Assembly (NCBI GenBank): GCA_044450785.1
Contig: JBIOJM010000063.1
Location: forward strand, 1-36,248
Direction of reading: 5' to 3'
Source of the DNA: JBIOJM01 sp044450785
GTDB taxonomy: Bacteria > Planctomycetota > Planctomycetia > Isosphaerales > Isosphaeraceae
Length of the DNA: 36,248 bases
Below the pieces are notes generated by a model. The model saw only the letters and a program-made list of their open reading frames with translations. It did no database searches and was not told the origin of the DNA. Numbering within the stretch: position 1 is the first letter of the stretch; each line of letters opens with the position of its first letter. The translations under genes and the position numbers were made by a program. Shown one piece after another: positions 1 to 7,937 of this stretch.

Positions 1-597
1 GCGCGGCCAAAACCACCCTGGCGAGGATCGTCCGGCTGCTGATCGACCCCCACGCCACCCCCCTGCCGGCCGGGCCCCGAACCACCCGCAGCTTGATGGG
101 CTCAACCGCAAACCGTTGGCTGACTGCCCCGCATGGCCGACTTCGCTGTATTCGCCGAGGCGGTCGGCCGAAACCTGGGATGGCCGGCCGGCACGGTTCT
201 CTCAGACTACAACGACAATCGTTCTGATGCGGCCGTGACGCACATCGAAGAGTCGCCCGTCGCGAGCTTCCTGCTCGAGTGGGCCCACGAGTTGAACGAT
301 TGGTCCGGAACCCCCACCGAGCTGCTCGCCCAGCTCAACACGCTCGTGGAAAAAAAGGTTCGTGCCTTACGCCAGTGGCCAAAAGCGCCTTCATCGCTCG
401 CCAAGGAACTGCGCCGCATTGCCCCCCAGCTCCGCTTGCACGGCATATCCGTTGTTTTCGAGAAAATCCACGACAAACGTCTAATCACCCTCACAAGGAC
501 GAATCGGCCGCAAAACCTCCCGTCCCGCCTAAGTAACAACCTCATAGGACGTTGCTTCGCGGACACGTTCGAGGAGGAAAAATACCCCGAGACGTAA
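1..597 (+). pseudogene. Decayed P-loop ATPase (primase/helicase-like, mobile-element type)
   Basis: Two fragments of one protein lie in different frames. From base 3 in frame 3 the translation begins AAKTTLARIVRLL, which is the end of a Walker A loop (Lys-Thr-Thr), and runs to about base 120 (SLMGSTANRWL). From about base 124 in frame 1 it resumes as LPRMADFAVFAEAVGRNLGW and continues to the stop at 595-597, ending with a C-terminal winged-helix-like stretch (LRRIAPQLRLHGISV). In intact relatives as I recall them, these parts are separated by roughly a hundred or more residues that include Walker B. The junction at about 118-126 is therefore an out-of-frame internal deletion. The 5' end lies outside the window. 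Such ATPases commonly occur on plasmid-like or prophage-like elements of planctomycetes (family knowledge, from memory). The ATG at 133 is an internal Met, not a real start. Confidence 0.7.
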
Positions 598-823
598 CTC
601 CAATCCCCGCAAGGCGGTGGCACCTGGGAGCAGTTTATCCCCGCAACATACATGTGCGCCATCGTCCTCGGTGTTTACCTCATAACCGTTAGCCGCCCTC
701 CTGCTGGAGACGGTGACGGCTGGCTCCCGGCCAGCTACCGCCAAGCATGCGAGCTGGCCCATCCGCTTCCGTGCCCTTCCGTGTTTTCGGTGGTCGATAT
801 CTGGTCAGCAGGTCAAAGCACAC

Positions 824-2116
824 TCACGCGAGCATCGCCACATCGCCGCGCGCGATCGCTCGCACGCCTTCGATGACCCGGGTCACCTCCTCGCCGGTCG
901 TGTAACAGGCACAGCCGAGCCGGACCAGACCTTGATCGGCCACGCCGAGCCGCTGGGCTACCGTCATCGCGTAGAAGTCGCCATGGGACGCGAAGATCCC
1001 CCGATCGGCCAGGCGCCGGCTGACCAGGGCGGCCGGCTGGCCTCTTACAATAAAGGCGAGTGTCGGCGTGCGCGGCGCATCGGGCGGAGGCCCGAAAAGC
1101 TGTACGCCTTCGATCTCGCTCAGCCCATCCCAGAGCTGTTTCAAGAGCGCTCCGCCACGCTCGTGCAGCGTCTCGAACACCGCCCGCAGACGCGCACGCC
1201 GCGTCTGAGGCAAGGAGCCGGGCGCTCCCCTCGCGAGTGACGCGAGATAATCCACCGCGGCCGCCGCGCCCACGATCCCCTCGTGGTTCTGGGTGCCGGT
1301 CTCCAGACGGTCGGGTATCCCATCGGGCGCGGGCTGGAGCTTGGGAACGTCGAGCGCTTCGAGCTGCTCTCGCTTGCCGTAGAGCACGCCGACGTGCGGC
1401 CCGTGGAATTTGTAGGCCGAGCACGCCAGGAAGTCGCAGCCCCATTCCTGGACGTCGATCAGTTGATGCGGCGCGAAGTGCACGGCGTCGACGAACGACA
1501 GAGCCTCGGCTTCATGGGCCATGGCCACGGCGCGGGCGACGTCGTTGATTGTTCCCAGGGCATTCGAGGCCGCCCCGATCGCCATGAGTTTGGTGCGGTG
1601 GTCAGTGAGGCAGCGGTCCAGGTCGTTCCAGTCAAGCTCGCCGGTGTCCACGAACATCCGGACCTGGAGGATGGCGACACCTCGTTCGCGCTCCAGCGCT
1701 CGCCAGGGGTCGATGTTGGCATGATGGTCCAGCTCGGTGACGACGATCGCGTCATCAGGCCCGAGGCGCCTTCCCAGGGCCCTTGCCAGGTGGAACGTCA
1801 GCGTGGTCATATTGGGGCCGAAGGCGATCTCCGCGGGCGAGGCGTTCAGAAAATCGGCCAGGGCCCGCCGCGCCTCCCCGAGTGCCGCGTCGGTCTCGAC
1901 ACTGGTCGGGAAAACCCAGTGGGTGTTCGCATTGTGGTGCAACAGGTAATCGGCCATGGCCTCAACCACGACGCGGGGAACCTGCGTTCCACCCGGCCCG
2001 TCGAAATAGGCCGCCCGATGACCGCGATGAACTCGTTCGAGCGCTGGGAAGACCGCGCGGATCTCATCGCTCGACGCGATCGAGAAGTCCAGCGGCTGGT
2101 CCGCGGGAACGGTCAT
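824..2116 (-). CDS. Class V aminotransferase, cysteine desulfurase-like (VC1184-type)
   Basis: A 430-residue PLP enzyme of fold type I. Visible landmarks from the chosen start are the ELDHHAN motif with His131/His132 near the cofactor ring, ASNALGT, Asp210 and His213 in FVDAVHFAPH, and the Schiff-base Lys236 in CSAYKFHGPH. The flexible loop that carries the catalytic Cys of SufS or IscS reads GIFASHGDFYAM here, without Cys. Cysteine desulfurase activity is therefore doubtful, and a related lyase or aminotransferase reaction is possible; the substrate is unknown. The frame is open upstream to a TTG at 2218, but the first 34 residues are Arg-rich and unlike the family, so I prefer the ATG at 2116. 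No strong ribosome binding site precedes either start. The gene is divergent from the monooxygenase at 2261. Confidence 0.85.
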   Translation of the reverse strand: MTVPADQPLDFSIASSDEIRAVFPALERVHRGHRAAYFDGPGGTQVPRVVVEAMADYLLHHNANTHWVFPTSVETDAALGEARRALADFLNASPAEIAFGPNMTTLTFHLARALGRRLGPDDAIVVTELDHHANIDPWRALERERGVAILQVRMFVDTGELDWNDLDRCLTDHRTKLMAIGAASNALGTINDVARAVAMAHEAEALSFVDAVHFAPHQLIDVQEWGCDFLACSAYKFHGPHVGVLYGKREQLEALDVPKLQPAPDGIPDRLETGTQNHEGIVGAAAAVDYLASLARGAPGSLPQTRRARLRAVFETLHERGGALLKQLWDGLSEIEGVQLFGPPPDAPRTPTLAFIVRGQPAALVSRRLADRGIFASHGDFYAMTVAQRLGVADQGLVRLGCACYTTGEEVTRVIEGVRAIARGDVAMLA

Positions 2117-2260
2117 CTGGTCATTCTCGACTCGGCCGTGGTTCCGGTTCACCGTCTCGAGTTCCCACACCTCGGGCTGGCGTCGCCGCCTCCTCTGAGC
2201 GAGGATGGCTTCCTTCAATCGTAACCGCGATCAATCTGGGAATCGAGGCAGGAGGTTTCG

Positions 2261-2551
2261 ATGATCTGCGTCGCCGTTACCTACGTCATCAAGCCGGGAC
2301 ACGAAGACGAGGCCATTGGGTTCTTCGGCAGGCTGACCGACCACACCCGCGCCGAGCCGGGTTGCCGGATGTACGTGGCGCACCGCTCGCTTTCCGAACC
2401 GCGGCGGTTTTTCCTCTACGAACAATATGACGACCAGGCCGCGCTCGATGCCCATCGCGCCACGCCTCACTTCGAGCAGTACGCCAAGGGAGGTCTCTTC
2501 CCCATCATCGAAAGCCGCTCGCCGGAGATTTACGCCCCGCTCACGCCTTGA
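2261..2551 (+). CDS. ABM-domain monooxygenase (putative quinol monooxygenase, YgiN-like)
   Basis: A 96-residue protein that is a single antibiotic-biosynthesis-monooxygenase (dimeric ferredoxin-like) domain. It starts with the typical strand MICVAVTYVIKPGHEDEA, has AEPGCRMYVAHRSLSEP in the middle, and ends with the signature FFLYEQYDDQAALDAHRATP plus HFEQY. Members are small cytoplasmic dimers that oxidise quinols or aromatic substrates without a cofactor; the exact substrate cannot be read here. The length is standard for the family. AGGAGG lies seven bases upstream of the ATG, a strong start signal. The gene is divergent from the aminotransferase, with about 145 bases between the starts. 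Confidence 0.88.
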   Translation: MICVAVTYVIKPGHEDEAIGFFGRLTDHTRAEPGCRMYVAHRSLSEPRRFFLYEQYDDQAALDAHRATPHFEQYAKGGLFPIIESRSPEIYAPLTP

Positions 2552-2614
2552 CGATCCGCGCAACCTGATTCAATTGGATCCCGAACCGGCCGCGACCGCC
2601 TCCCATCATGAACG

Positions 2615-3035
2615 ATGAATGACTTCATGAGCCCGATGCGCTGGTTTGGAATCAGGGAGCGGGTGCCGCTCCCGTCGACCCGGCGATACCGGCGGGCGAT
2701 CCAGCAAATCGACGACCTCGTCTACGGCATCATTCGCCGGCGACGTGAGAGCGGCGAGGATCCGGGTGACCACCGAGCTGCGCGACGTGCTCGCCGGCCG
2801 GGCCCCCACGGCCGGCGACGTCCCGAACCTGCGGTACACTGAGTGGGTGCTTCGCGAAGTGATGCGGTTGTATCCGCCAGCCTGGGCCATCGCTCGCGAG
2901 GCCCTGGCCGACTGCGAGCTCGACGGATACCACGTCCCCAAGGGGACGCTCCTCCGATCCATCACGCTGCGGCCCCGCCATATTCTCGGCATGCGGCTTC
3001 AAATCAAGGGCCATCCCCCTCGACCTTGGGCCTGA
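2615..3035 (+). pseudogene. Cytochrome P450 remnant with two internal deletions
   Basis: Three separated pieces of one P450 are joined together. Piece 1 (frame 2, 2615 to about 2768) matches the region before the I-helix (LPSTRRYRRAIQQIDDLVYG). Piece 2 (frame 3, about 2770-2950) carries the K-helix, with ExxR visible as Glu-Val-Met-Arg in LREVMRLYPPAWAIAREAL, and then DGYHVPKGT. Piece 3 (about 2952-3018) matches the extreme C-terminus (SITLRPRHILGMRLQIKG). Missing are the N-terminal half, the oxygen-binding I-helix and the Cys-containing haem loop. The first junction shifts frame; the second is in frame. It cannot encode an active P450. The 3' end overlaps the end of the opposing secreted-protein gene by about 30 bases. 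Confidence 0.85.
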
Positions 3036-3861
3036 TCGGCGGGGGAGGGGGCGGAATCGTCCTCGCGGGAGCCGTCCGTGCCGGGGTCGTCACCGCCGGC
3101 GCCGGGGCCGCCGGGGCCGTGCGTGCCGGGGCCGTCACCGCCGGACCAGTCCCCGCGGGGGCCGTGCTCGCTGGGGTCGTGCCCGCCGAAAGCGCGCCGG
3201 CCGGGGCCGTGCCGGTTGGGACCGTGTACGTCGTCGGCGTGTAGACTGGGGTCGTGCCGGCTGGAATTGTGCCGGTCGTGACCGCGCTCGCTGGAACCGT
3301 GCCGGCGGGAACCGTGTAGGTCGTCGGCGTGTAGACAGTCGTCTGATAGGCTGGGCGATAGCGGCGCTGGAACAGCCCGAAGAGCCCTCTTCTCTGAACG
3401 GGAGTGTAATAGGTCTGACCCGTCGTGACGTAGGTCGGGTTGGCGTTCACCGAAGGGTAAGTGTAAGTCGGCATCATCCTCCCGAACAACCCAAAGCGAG
3501 TCCGCGTGGGATAATAGTAATACGGGGTATACGTCGTGTTCGACATGGGGCCGGCCGAGGTTGTGCCGGGCTGTGCCCCAACAACGTAGTTTCCGTAATA
3601 CCTGGTGGTCGGCCCAGATGCCGGAGCCGTCGTCGTCGTCCCAGATGCCGGAGCGGTCGCAGTCGGCGCAGACGCCGGAGTTTGGTATGCGCTCGACGAA
3701 GACGGAGTTGTCACCACCGGTGCTCCAGGTGAGTGGATGTTGGGAACCGGCGTGCTCACTGTGGGTTCTTGGGATGGAGCCGCGCTGGGGGCGATGTCCT
3801 GTGCGGCCCACGCGGGGCTGGCAATGGCCAGGACAACAAACATTCTCAGGATGCAACGCAT
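3004..3861 (-). CDS. Secreted Thr/Pro/Ala-rich repeat protein
   Basis: A 285-residue protein with a clear signal peptide (MRCILRMFVVLAIASPAWA). The rest is low complexity. An N-terminal Ala/Pro/Ser/Thr region leads to a central Tyr/Arg segment (TYTPYYYYPTRTRFGLFGRM, and GLFGLFQRRYRPAY), followed by about 110 residues of imperfect TxPAG/TAPAR-type pentapeptides and a poly-Pro tail. The stretch VYTPTTYTVPxGT occurs twice, 30 residues apart. No catalytic domain is visible. An extracellular or cell-wall structural role is plausible but inferred. AGGAG sits nine bases before the ATG. Similar repeat-rich exported proteins are common in planctomycetes. The last bases overlap the P450 remnant on the other strand. 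Confidence 0.75.
   Translation of the reverse strand: MRCILRMFVVLAIASPAWAAQDIAPSAAPSQEPTVSTPVPNIHSPGAPVVTTPSSSSAYQTPASAPTATAPASGTTTTAPASGPTTRYYGNYVVGAQPGTTSAGPMSNTTYTPYYYYPTRTRFGLFGRMMPTYTYPSVNANPTYVTTGQTYYTPVQRRGLFGLFQRRYRPAYQTTVYTPTTYTVPAGTVPASAVTTGTIPAGTTPVYTPTTYTVPTGTAPAGALSAGTTPASTAPAGTGPAVTAPARTAPAAPAPAVTTPARTAPARTIPPPPPPIRPKVEGDGP
3051..3336 (-). repeat. Degenerate 15-bp tandem repeats inside the secreted protein gene
   Basis: The coding strand of the repeat protein contains many imperfect 15-base units that encode Pro/Ala/Thr pentapeptides. Two 26-base copies, at 3221-3246 and 3311-3336, differ by one base and sit exactly 90 bases apart, so the tract probably grew by duplication of larger blocks. 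Slippage could change its length between strains. Confidence 0.7.
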
Positions 3862-4169
3862 GGTTGAGTTCTCCTTACTGATTCAATCCTCTGTCGGTGC
3901 TCACACGCTTTGATAAAGTAGGAAGTTCGGTCGATTCGCGCAGTGGGATCGACCCGACCCAGGTGTCGCGTGTTGACTTGCGAGCAAAAAGCGTGCCGTT
4001 TTCCCTTTTGACGGCACTCCTGGATTGGACTGCGAGGTGGATGATGCCGTGAGTGTTTCAAATGAATGAAGACGCCAAGAGCCGTTGACGGACTTTGTGA
4101 TACGGATCTACGCTCAATAAGGATGCCTCTCGCCTTGAGAAATCGTCTTTCCCTCGCGGAGGACTCTGC
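3862..4169. other. Intergenic region, 308 bases
   Basis: No coding region could be supported here. It holds the 5' region of the secreted repeat protein on the minus strand, a terminator-like hairpin at 3986-4017, and the upstream region of the 59-residue gene at 4170. TTGACG at 4085-4090 could be a -35 element, but no convincing -10 box follows. Confidence 0.5.
3986..4017 (-). terminator. Possible intrinsic terminator (minus strand)
   Basis: On the minus strand GTGCCGT and ACGGCAC form a perfect 7-bp stem around an 11-base loop, followed two bases later by five T. It faces transcripts coming from the sigma-factor fusion gene, whose stop is about 340 bases away. The loop is large and the T-run short, so confidence is moderate. 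Confidence 0.4.
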
Positions 4170-4349
4170 ATGGACCTCGAACAGTTCATTCTCAATCGAA
4201 ATGCCTTTCCGCCCGAAGAGCTGGCTCGGTTGATCGGTAAGCATGTTGCCTGGAGCCCTGATGGCTTGCGGATTCTGGCATTCGACGACGATCCCCTGAA
4301 AGAGGTGATCCTCTTACCGAACCATTCTTTCGCCGGCTCGCGCATTTGA
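4170..4349 (+). CDS. Small conserved-looking hypothetical protein (59 aa)
   Basis: A 59-residue reading frame begins MDLEQFILNRNAFPPEELAR, continues with HVAWSPDGLRILAFDDD, and stops at 4347-4349. GGAGG lies seven bases upstream of the ATG, a good ribosome binding site. The composition is protein-like (acidic residues, regular hydrophobic spacing, WSPDG motif), and it resembles small planctomycete proteins that begin MDLEQF and contain AWSPDGxxI (from memory, not verified). The usual members seem longer at the C-terminus, so this copy may be shortened. Function is unknown. It converges on the sigma-factor fusion gene, with only 5 bases between the stop codons. Confidence 0.6.
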   Translation: MDLEQFILNRNAFPPEELARLIGKHVAWSPDGLRILAFDDDPLKEVILLPNHSFAGSRI

Positions 4350-4354
4350 AGCAT

Positions 4355-7174
4355 TCAGTCTTTGGGCTTCAGAACGCGTTCGATCTCCCTGGCCAGCGCC
4401 TTTTCCGTCAACTGGTTGGCCTTCTCTTCGGTGATGGTCTTGGGATCAACGGCCATCTGGTTGAACAGGGCTGTCACGTTCCGGTCGCCTGTCGCGGTGT
4501 CGCTGCGGAAGGCAATCTTGCCCGCGCGGTCGATCAGGATCACGGTCGGACATCGGTTGACGCCATAGCCATCGGCCGTCTTGCCACGCGCGTGGTTACG
4601 GATTCTGGTTTGATCCAGTGCGAATACGAGCCGAGCATCCTTGAAGGCGAGCACCCTCCGGGCTTGTTTCTGGACATGTTCCGCATCCAAGTCCGCGTTG
4701 TGAATCGCCAGGAACTCCACGCCGCGCGGCTCGAACTTGGCAGCGAGCTTGCCCAGAGCCGGCAATGCGCTGACGCTCTCCCAGAAAGGCATCCCCCAGA
4801 AATAGAGCACGACGACTTTACCCCGATCATCGACAAGCTTGCGGGCTCGGCCGTCGGACCAAGGGCCCACCTGCCACTGCGGGGCGGTTTGACCAAGCGC
4901 GAGCGGCTTGGGCGAAGGTGCGCGCAGGAGCGCGGGATTGACATCGAACTCAGGTCTACGCTCCGGGAGCTGCAAGCGGGCTTCTTCGGGTGACCCGTCT
5001 GCAAGATAGATCCAAGTCTTGAACATGGTGCCGTTTGACACGAAGAGTTGAGTCACCCCTCGGTGAACCCCTCGGATCGTGAATCGTCCTTTGCCATCCG
5101 TCTGGATTGACTGAATCGCTCCGGATTGGCCCGGGTAGATGGAGGGCTGGTTGGACTGGACCTCGGCCCCGACAAGAGGTTTGCCGCGATGATCGAGCAC
5201 GATGCCGCTCACCGCCACACCGCGGACCAGCCGGATCGGATCGACGACCTGGGGTTTTTCCGGCCCGCCCTCTTTCAGAGTCAAGAAAGGCGATTCGAGG
5301 CCCGCGTACCCTTCCTTCGTCACGACAATCCGCATCCTCAACGGCTTGCCGTCGATCGCACGGCGTGGGATGTCGCGCAGTCGATAGCGTCCCTGCGCGT
5401 CCGTCGTTGTGTTGTTCGAGAGGTCGTTCGCGTCACGTCGCCCCATCGACGACACCGCCACGCGAGCCCCCGCGACCGGCCGCTCTTGGCTGTCGAGGAC
5501 CTGACCCGTCAACGCGCCGAAATCTTTGGAATCGCGGTACGGTATCGCCACCCGGATTACCAACTTCCCCTTGTCGTTCACGGGCTCGATCGGATCCGGT
5601 ACTTGCAGAGTGGCCGATTTCGCATCGGCGTCGATCAAGCGGAAGCGGCGGTCGTTCCCTTCCAATCGCAAGATCTCCTCCAGCTCATCAGGCCGGAAGT
5701 TCGGCTCCCATTGAAGGCTCAGATTGAGAACGCCTGTCTGAATTCCAGCCGCGACCGGAGACGACTCAAACACTGATAAAGTGACCTTGCCACCTTCGGT
5801 GGGAAGTGTCAGTTGCGCTTGGCCGCGATCGTTGGCTTGCGCTTGAAACAATTCTGGGAAGTTGCTCCCCCCCACAAACCCCGGAAACGGCTTCTGATCC
5901 GCGCCTCGCGTGAATTGCACGTTCCAGATCGTGCCCTTTCGAACGTGATAATCCCGGTGGATGACCGGCTGATCCGGGCCCACGACCAAGTCTTCCATGA
6001 CCTCTCGTCTGCTCGAAACCAAATAGCCGGACGGAGGATCGATGAGCCAGACTCGAGCGTTGCCGGCGGGGAGTTCGAGGACGAACCGGCCATCGGCGCC
6101 GGTCTCGGCGACTTTCTCGTTTCGCCGTCGAGCGTTGATATTGCCCAGGGTGATCTGCAACTTGGCCCCCGCGATCGGCTCTCCAGTCCCCTCGAGCCGC
6201 ACCGAGCCGGTCATGTGAAAAGTGGACGTCGGTGCTTTGGTCTGCGACTTTGGCGCCGATACTGGCGCAGCAGCAGGCGTCTTGCCGACGACCTGCCTTG
6301 CACCGGCCTGTCCCTTGTCTCCGATCGCCGCGGCAAGGACGCGCCAGCCCCAATAGCTGCTGCCGATGGCGACAAGCAGCAGGACCATCGCGACCTTGAG
6401 CTGGTTCAGCAGCATGGAATTCAAGACTCCCCGCGCCAGCACGGCGGCCGTGTTGCCCGCCATGAACCCGAGCGCGATGCGAATGGTGGAATGGACCAGC
6501 GGCGTGGGGATGGCCGCCTGGGCCTGGCTGGCCGAGCCGGCGACAAGCAGGGCAGTCGGGACGGTCACCCCACGCCGGGTTAGGCGGCGGCGCAGCCGTT
6601 CCCGGGCCCGTGCCAACCGACCGCGGACCATCCCTTCCGACAGTTTGAGCTGGTGCGCTGCCGCCTCGTAGGTCAACCCCTCGAGGTAACAGAGCGTCAC
6701 CGGTGCGCGAAGTCGTTCGGGTAGGCGGTCGATTTCCTCGTGAAGCACCACCCAATCGTGACACTCGTCGGCCGGCAGGTAGTTTTCGGGGTTCTGTACC
6801 GCGACTCGCTGGTCAAGGGCGCGACGGCGAGCGGTCCGGCCCTTGGCCCGCGAGGCAACCCGGTGTGCCACGCCGAACAGCCAGCTTGCGACCGACCCGT
6901 GCCGTCGAATCGACCGCGCCCGATGAGCCAATACGAGGAAGGCGGCCTGGAACGCGTCCTCCGCGTCGTGCGTGTCGTGGAGCACGCTCCTGCAGACGCG
7001 GAAGACCATCGGACCGTGACGAATCATCAGCTCCTCGAAGGCCGCCTCCGCGGCCTCGTCCCGCCGGGAGACAAACCAGTCCAGGAGCTGCGCATCGGTC
7101 ATCGTCCCAACCACGCCCAGGTTGAATAACCGATGAACCTGCCGAAGCATGTTGTCCGACGAACGTCCCGCCAT
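4355..7174 (-). CDS. ECF sigma factor fused to a membrane segment, carboxypeptidase-regulatory-like repeats and a thioredoxin-like domain
   Basis: A protein of about 939 residues (numbers from the Met at 7183). Sigma-70 region 2 lies at about 43-110 (HDTHDAEDAFQAAFLVLAHRAR) and region 4 at about 150-200 (LPERLRAPVTLCYLEGLTYEAAA), as in planctomycete-specific ECF groups. A hydrophobic helix at about 260-285 (QLKVAMVLLLVAIGSSYWGW) follows. Next come three carboxypeptidase-regulatory-like beta segments at about 325, 560 and 655 (for example LTGQVLDSQERPVAGARV). The C-terminal TlpA/AhpC-TSA-like domain at about 775-940 has GKVVVLYFWGMPFWES where CxxC is expected, so both redox Cys are missing. 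It may couple a periplasmic sensor to a tethered sigma factor (inference). AGGAG nine bases before the second ATG (7174) favours that start over 7183. A shared upstream motif lies at 7207-7255. Confidence 0.88.
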   Translation of the reverse strand: MAGRSSDNMLRQVHRLFNLGVVGTMTDAQLLDWFVSRRDEAAEAAFEELMIRHGPMVFRVCRSVLHDTHDAEDAFQAAFLVLAHRARSIRRHGSVASWLFGVAHRVASRAKGRTARRRALDQRVAVQNPENYLPADECHDWVVLHEEIDRLPERLRAPVTLCYLEGLTYEAAAHQLKLSEGMVRGRLARARERLRRRLTRRGVTVPTALLVAGSASQAQAAIPTPLVHSTIRIALGFMAGNTAAVLARGVLNSMLLNQLKVAMVLLLVAIGSSYWGWRVLAAAIGDKGQAGARQVVGKTPAAAPVSAPKSQTKAPTSTFHMTGSVRLEGTGEPIAGAKLQITLGNINARRRNEKVAETGADGRFVLELPAGNARVWLIDPPSGYLVSSRREVMEDLVVGPDQPVIHRDYHVRKGTIWNVQFTRGADQKPFPGFVGGSNFPELFQAQANDRGQAQLTLPTEGGKVTLSVFESSPVAAGIQTGVLNLSLQWEPNFRPDELEEILRLEGNDRRFRLIDADAKSATLQVPDPIEPVNDKGKLVIRVAIPYRDSKDFGALTGQVLDSQERPVAGARVAVSSMGRRDANDLSNNTTTDAQGRYRLRDIPRRAIDGKPLRMRIVVTKEGYAGLESPFLTLKEGGPEKPQVVDPIRLVRGVAVSGIVLDHRGKPLVGAEVQSNQPSIYPGQSGAIQSIQTDGKGRFTIRGVHRGVTQLFVSNGTMFKTWIYLADGSPEEARLQLPERRPEFDVNPALLRAPSPKPLALGQTAPQWQVGPWSDGRARKLVDDRGKVVVLYFWGMPFWESVSALPALGKLAAKFEPRGVEFLAIHNADLDAEHVQKQARRVLAFKDARLVFALDQTRIRNHARGKTADGYGVNRCPTVILIDRAGKIAFRSDTATGDRNVTALFNQMAVDPKTITEEKANQLTEKALAREIERVLKPKD

Positions 7175-7206
7175 TCCCGCCATTCTCCTCGGTTGTCGGT
7201 CTCCTC

Positions 7207-7255
7207 AGAGTAGTGCCGCCTCGGCCGGAGTTCCTCACGATTCGTTTTTGAAATT
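7207..7255 (-). promoter_or_regulatory. Candidate ECF-type promoter of the sigma fusion gene
   Basis: Read on the minus strand, the region has AATTTCAAAAAC (7255-7244), then GGAA (7234-7231), 13 bases, and GGCACTACTCT (7217-7207), about 23-32 bases before the start codon. GGAA is typical of ECF -35 boxes. The second ECF gene has the same order with identical 13-base spacing at 24834-24880. No other support is available from sequence alone. Confidence 0.45.
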
Positions 7256-7451
7256 CTCGCAGTCGACCACCGCACCAGGCGACTGAAATCCTTTCCTCTT
7301 GACAACGCCTCCTTTTCACGACACTGCGGAATTGATCCGCGAGGATCGCGAGCGATGAGCAACGGAGGAACGTCGAAGGGATCGCCCCCAAGTGTCGAGG
7401 TGGTGGTTGACGCCAGCGTCCTGTGTCGCAAATCAGCCTCTCCAAGACCGA

Positions 7452-7937
7452 TCACTCCCCTACGCGCGCGAGCGCTTCGTCGATCACCAAATCCGAGAGA
7501 TGCATTCCCGACCTCCGTAGCCGCTCGACGACCGGCCGAGCAGCCGGTAGGTGCCCTATCTGCTTGGCCAGCAGAACAAGTCCGAGAGTGCCGATGAACG
7601 GAATCCCCAGAGAGCGGGCGCAACGCCTGGCTTCCGAGTCGTCGATCACGGCCCAAGAGGACGCTTCGGCCAGCGCAAGCGACAGAACAGCCGATTCACC
7701 GGCACCCAGGTCCCAGAGGGCGATTACGGACGCAACTTCGGCTGCGGGCTCGATCCTCAGCCAATCCAGACCGTCGATCGCCTTGACCGTGGGATCGTCT
7801 GGCCCGTGGCCATGGATTTCCTCGATCACGGTCTGGGGGACGACGACCTCAAGAGCTCCCTCCCTCAGGATCTCGAGCAGATTCTCCCGGACCAAGAACA
7901 CCAGGGGCGACGTGTTCACGAATCGCCTGCCGAGCAC
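7452..7937 (-). CDS. DUF3368-type PIN-domain toxin
   Basis: A 161-residue PIN-domain protein, probably a ribonuclease toxin. The N-terminus FVNTSPLVFLVREN matches the first strand of the DUF3368 group. Further conserved parts are VVVPQTVIEEI (31-41), GAGESAVLSLALAE (78-91) with its acidic residue, AVIDDSEARR (96-105), and GTLGLVLLAK (116-125). The start is GTG at 7935-7937, preceded six bases earlier by GGAGGAGG, which lies inside the antitoxin gene. The toxin begins 89 bases before the antitoxin stop, in another frame, so translation is probably coupled. Length is normal for the family and no damage is visible. Confidence 0.85.
   Translation of the reverse strand: MLGRRFVNTSPLVFLVRENLLEILREGALEVVVPQTVIEEIHGHGPDDPTVKAIDGLDWLRIEPAAEVASVIALWDLGAGESAVLSLALAEASSWAVIDDSEARRCARSLGIPFIGTLGLVLLAKQIGHLPAARPVVERLRRSGMHLSDLVIDEALARVGE

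Noticed and set aside
1283..2224. Plus-strand open frame of 313 codons
   Set aside because: Antisense shadow of the aminotransferase, whose catalytic motifs are all on the minus strand.
2999..3856. Second minus-strand frame of 285 codons over the secreted repeat protein
   Set aside because: It lacks a signal peptide and a ribosome binding site and is His/Asp/Gly-rich; it stays open only because of the repeat composition.
4346..4993. Plus-strand frame of 215 codons
   Set aside because: Antisense to the thioredoxin-like end of the sigma fusion gene; no start signal or domain.
7355..7597. Plus-strand frame with a VEVVVDASVLCR start, slightly PIN-like
   Set aside because: The resemblance covers about ten residues and the rest is antisense to the DUF3368 toxin.
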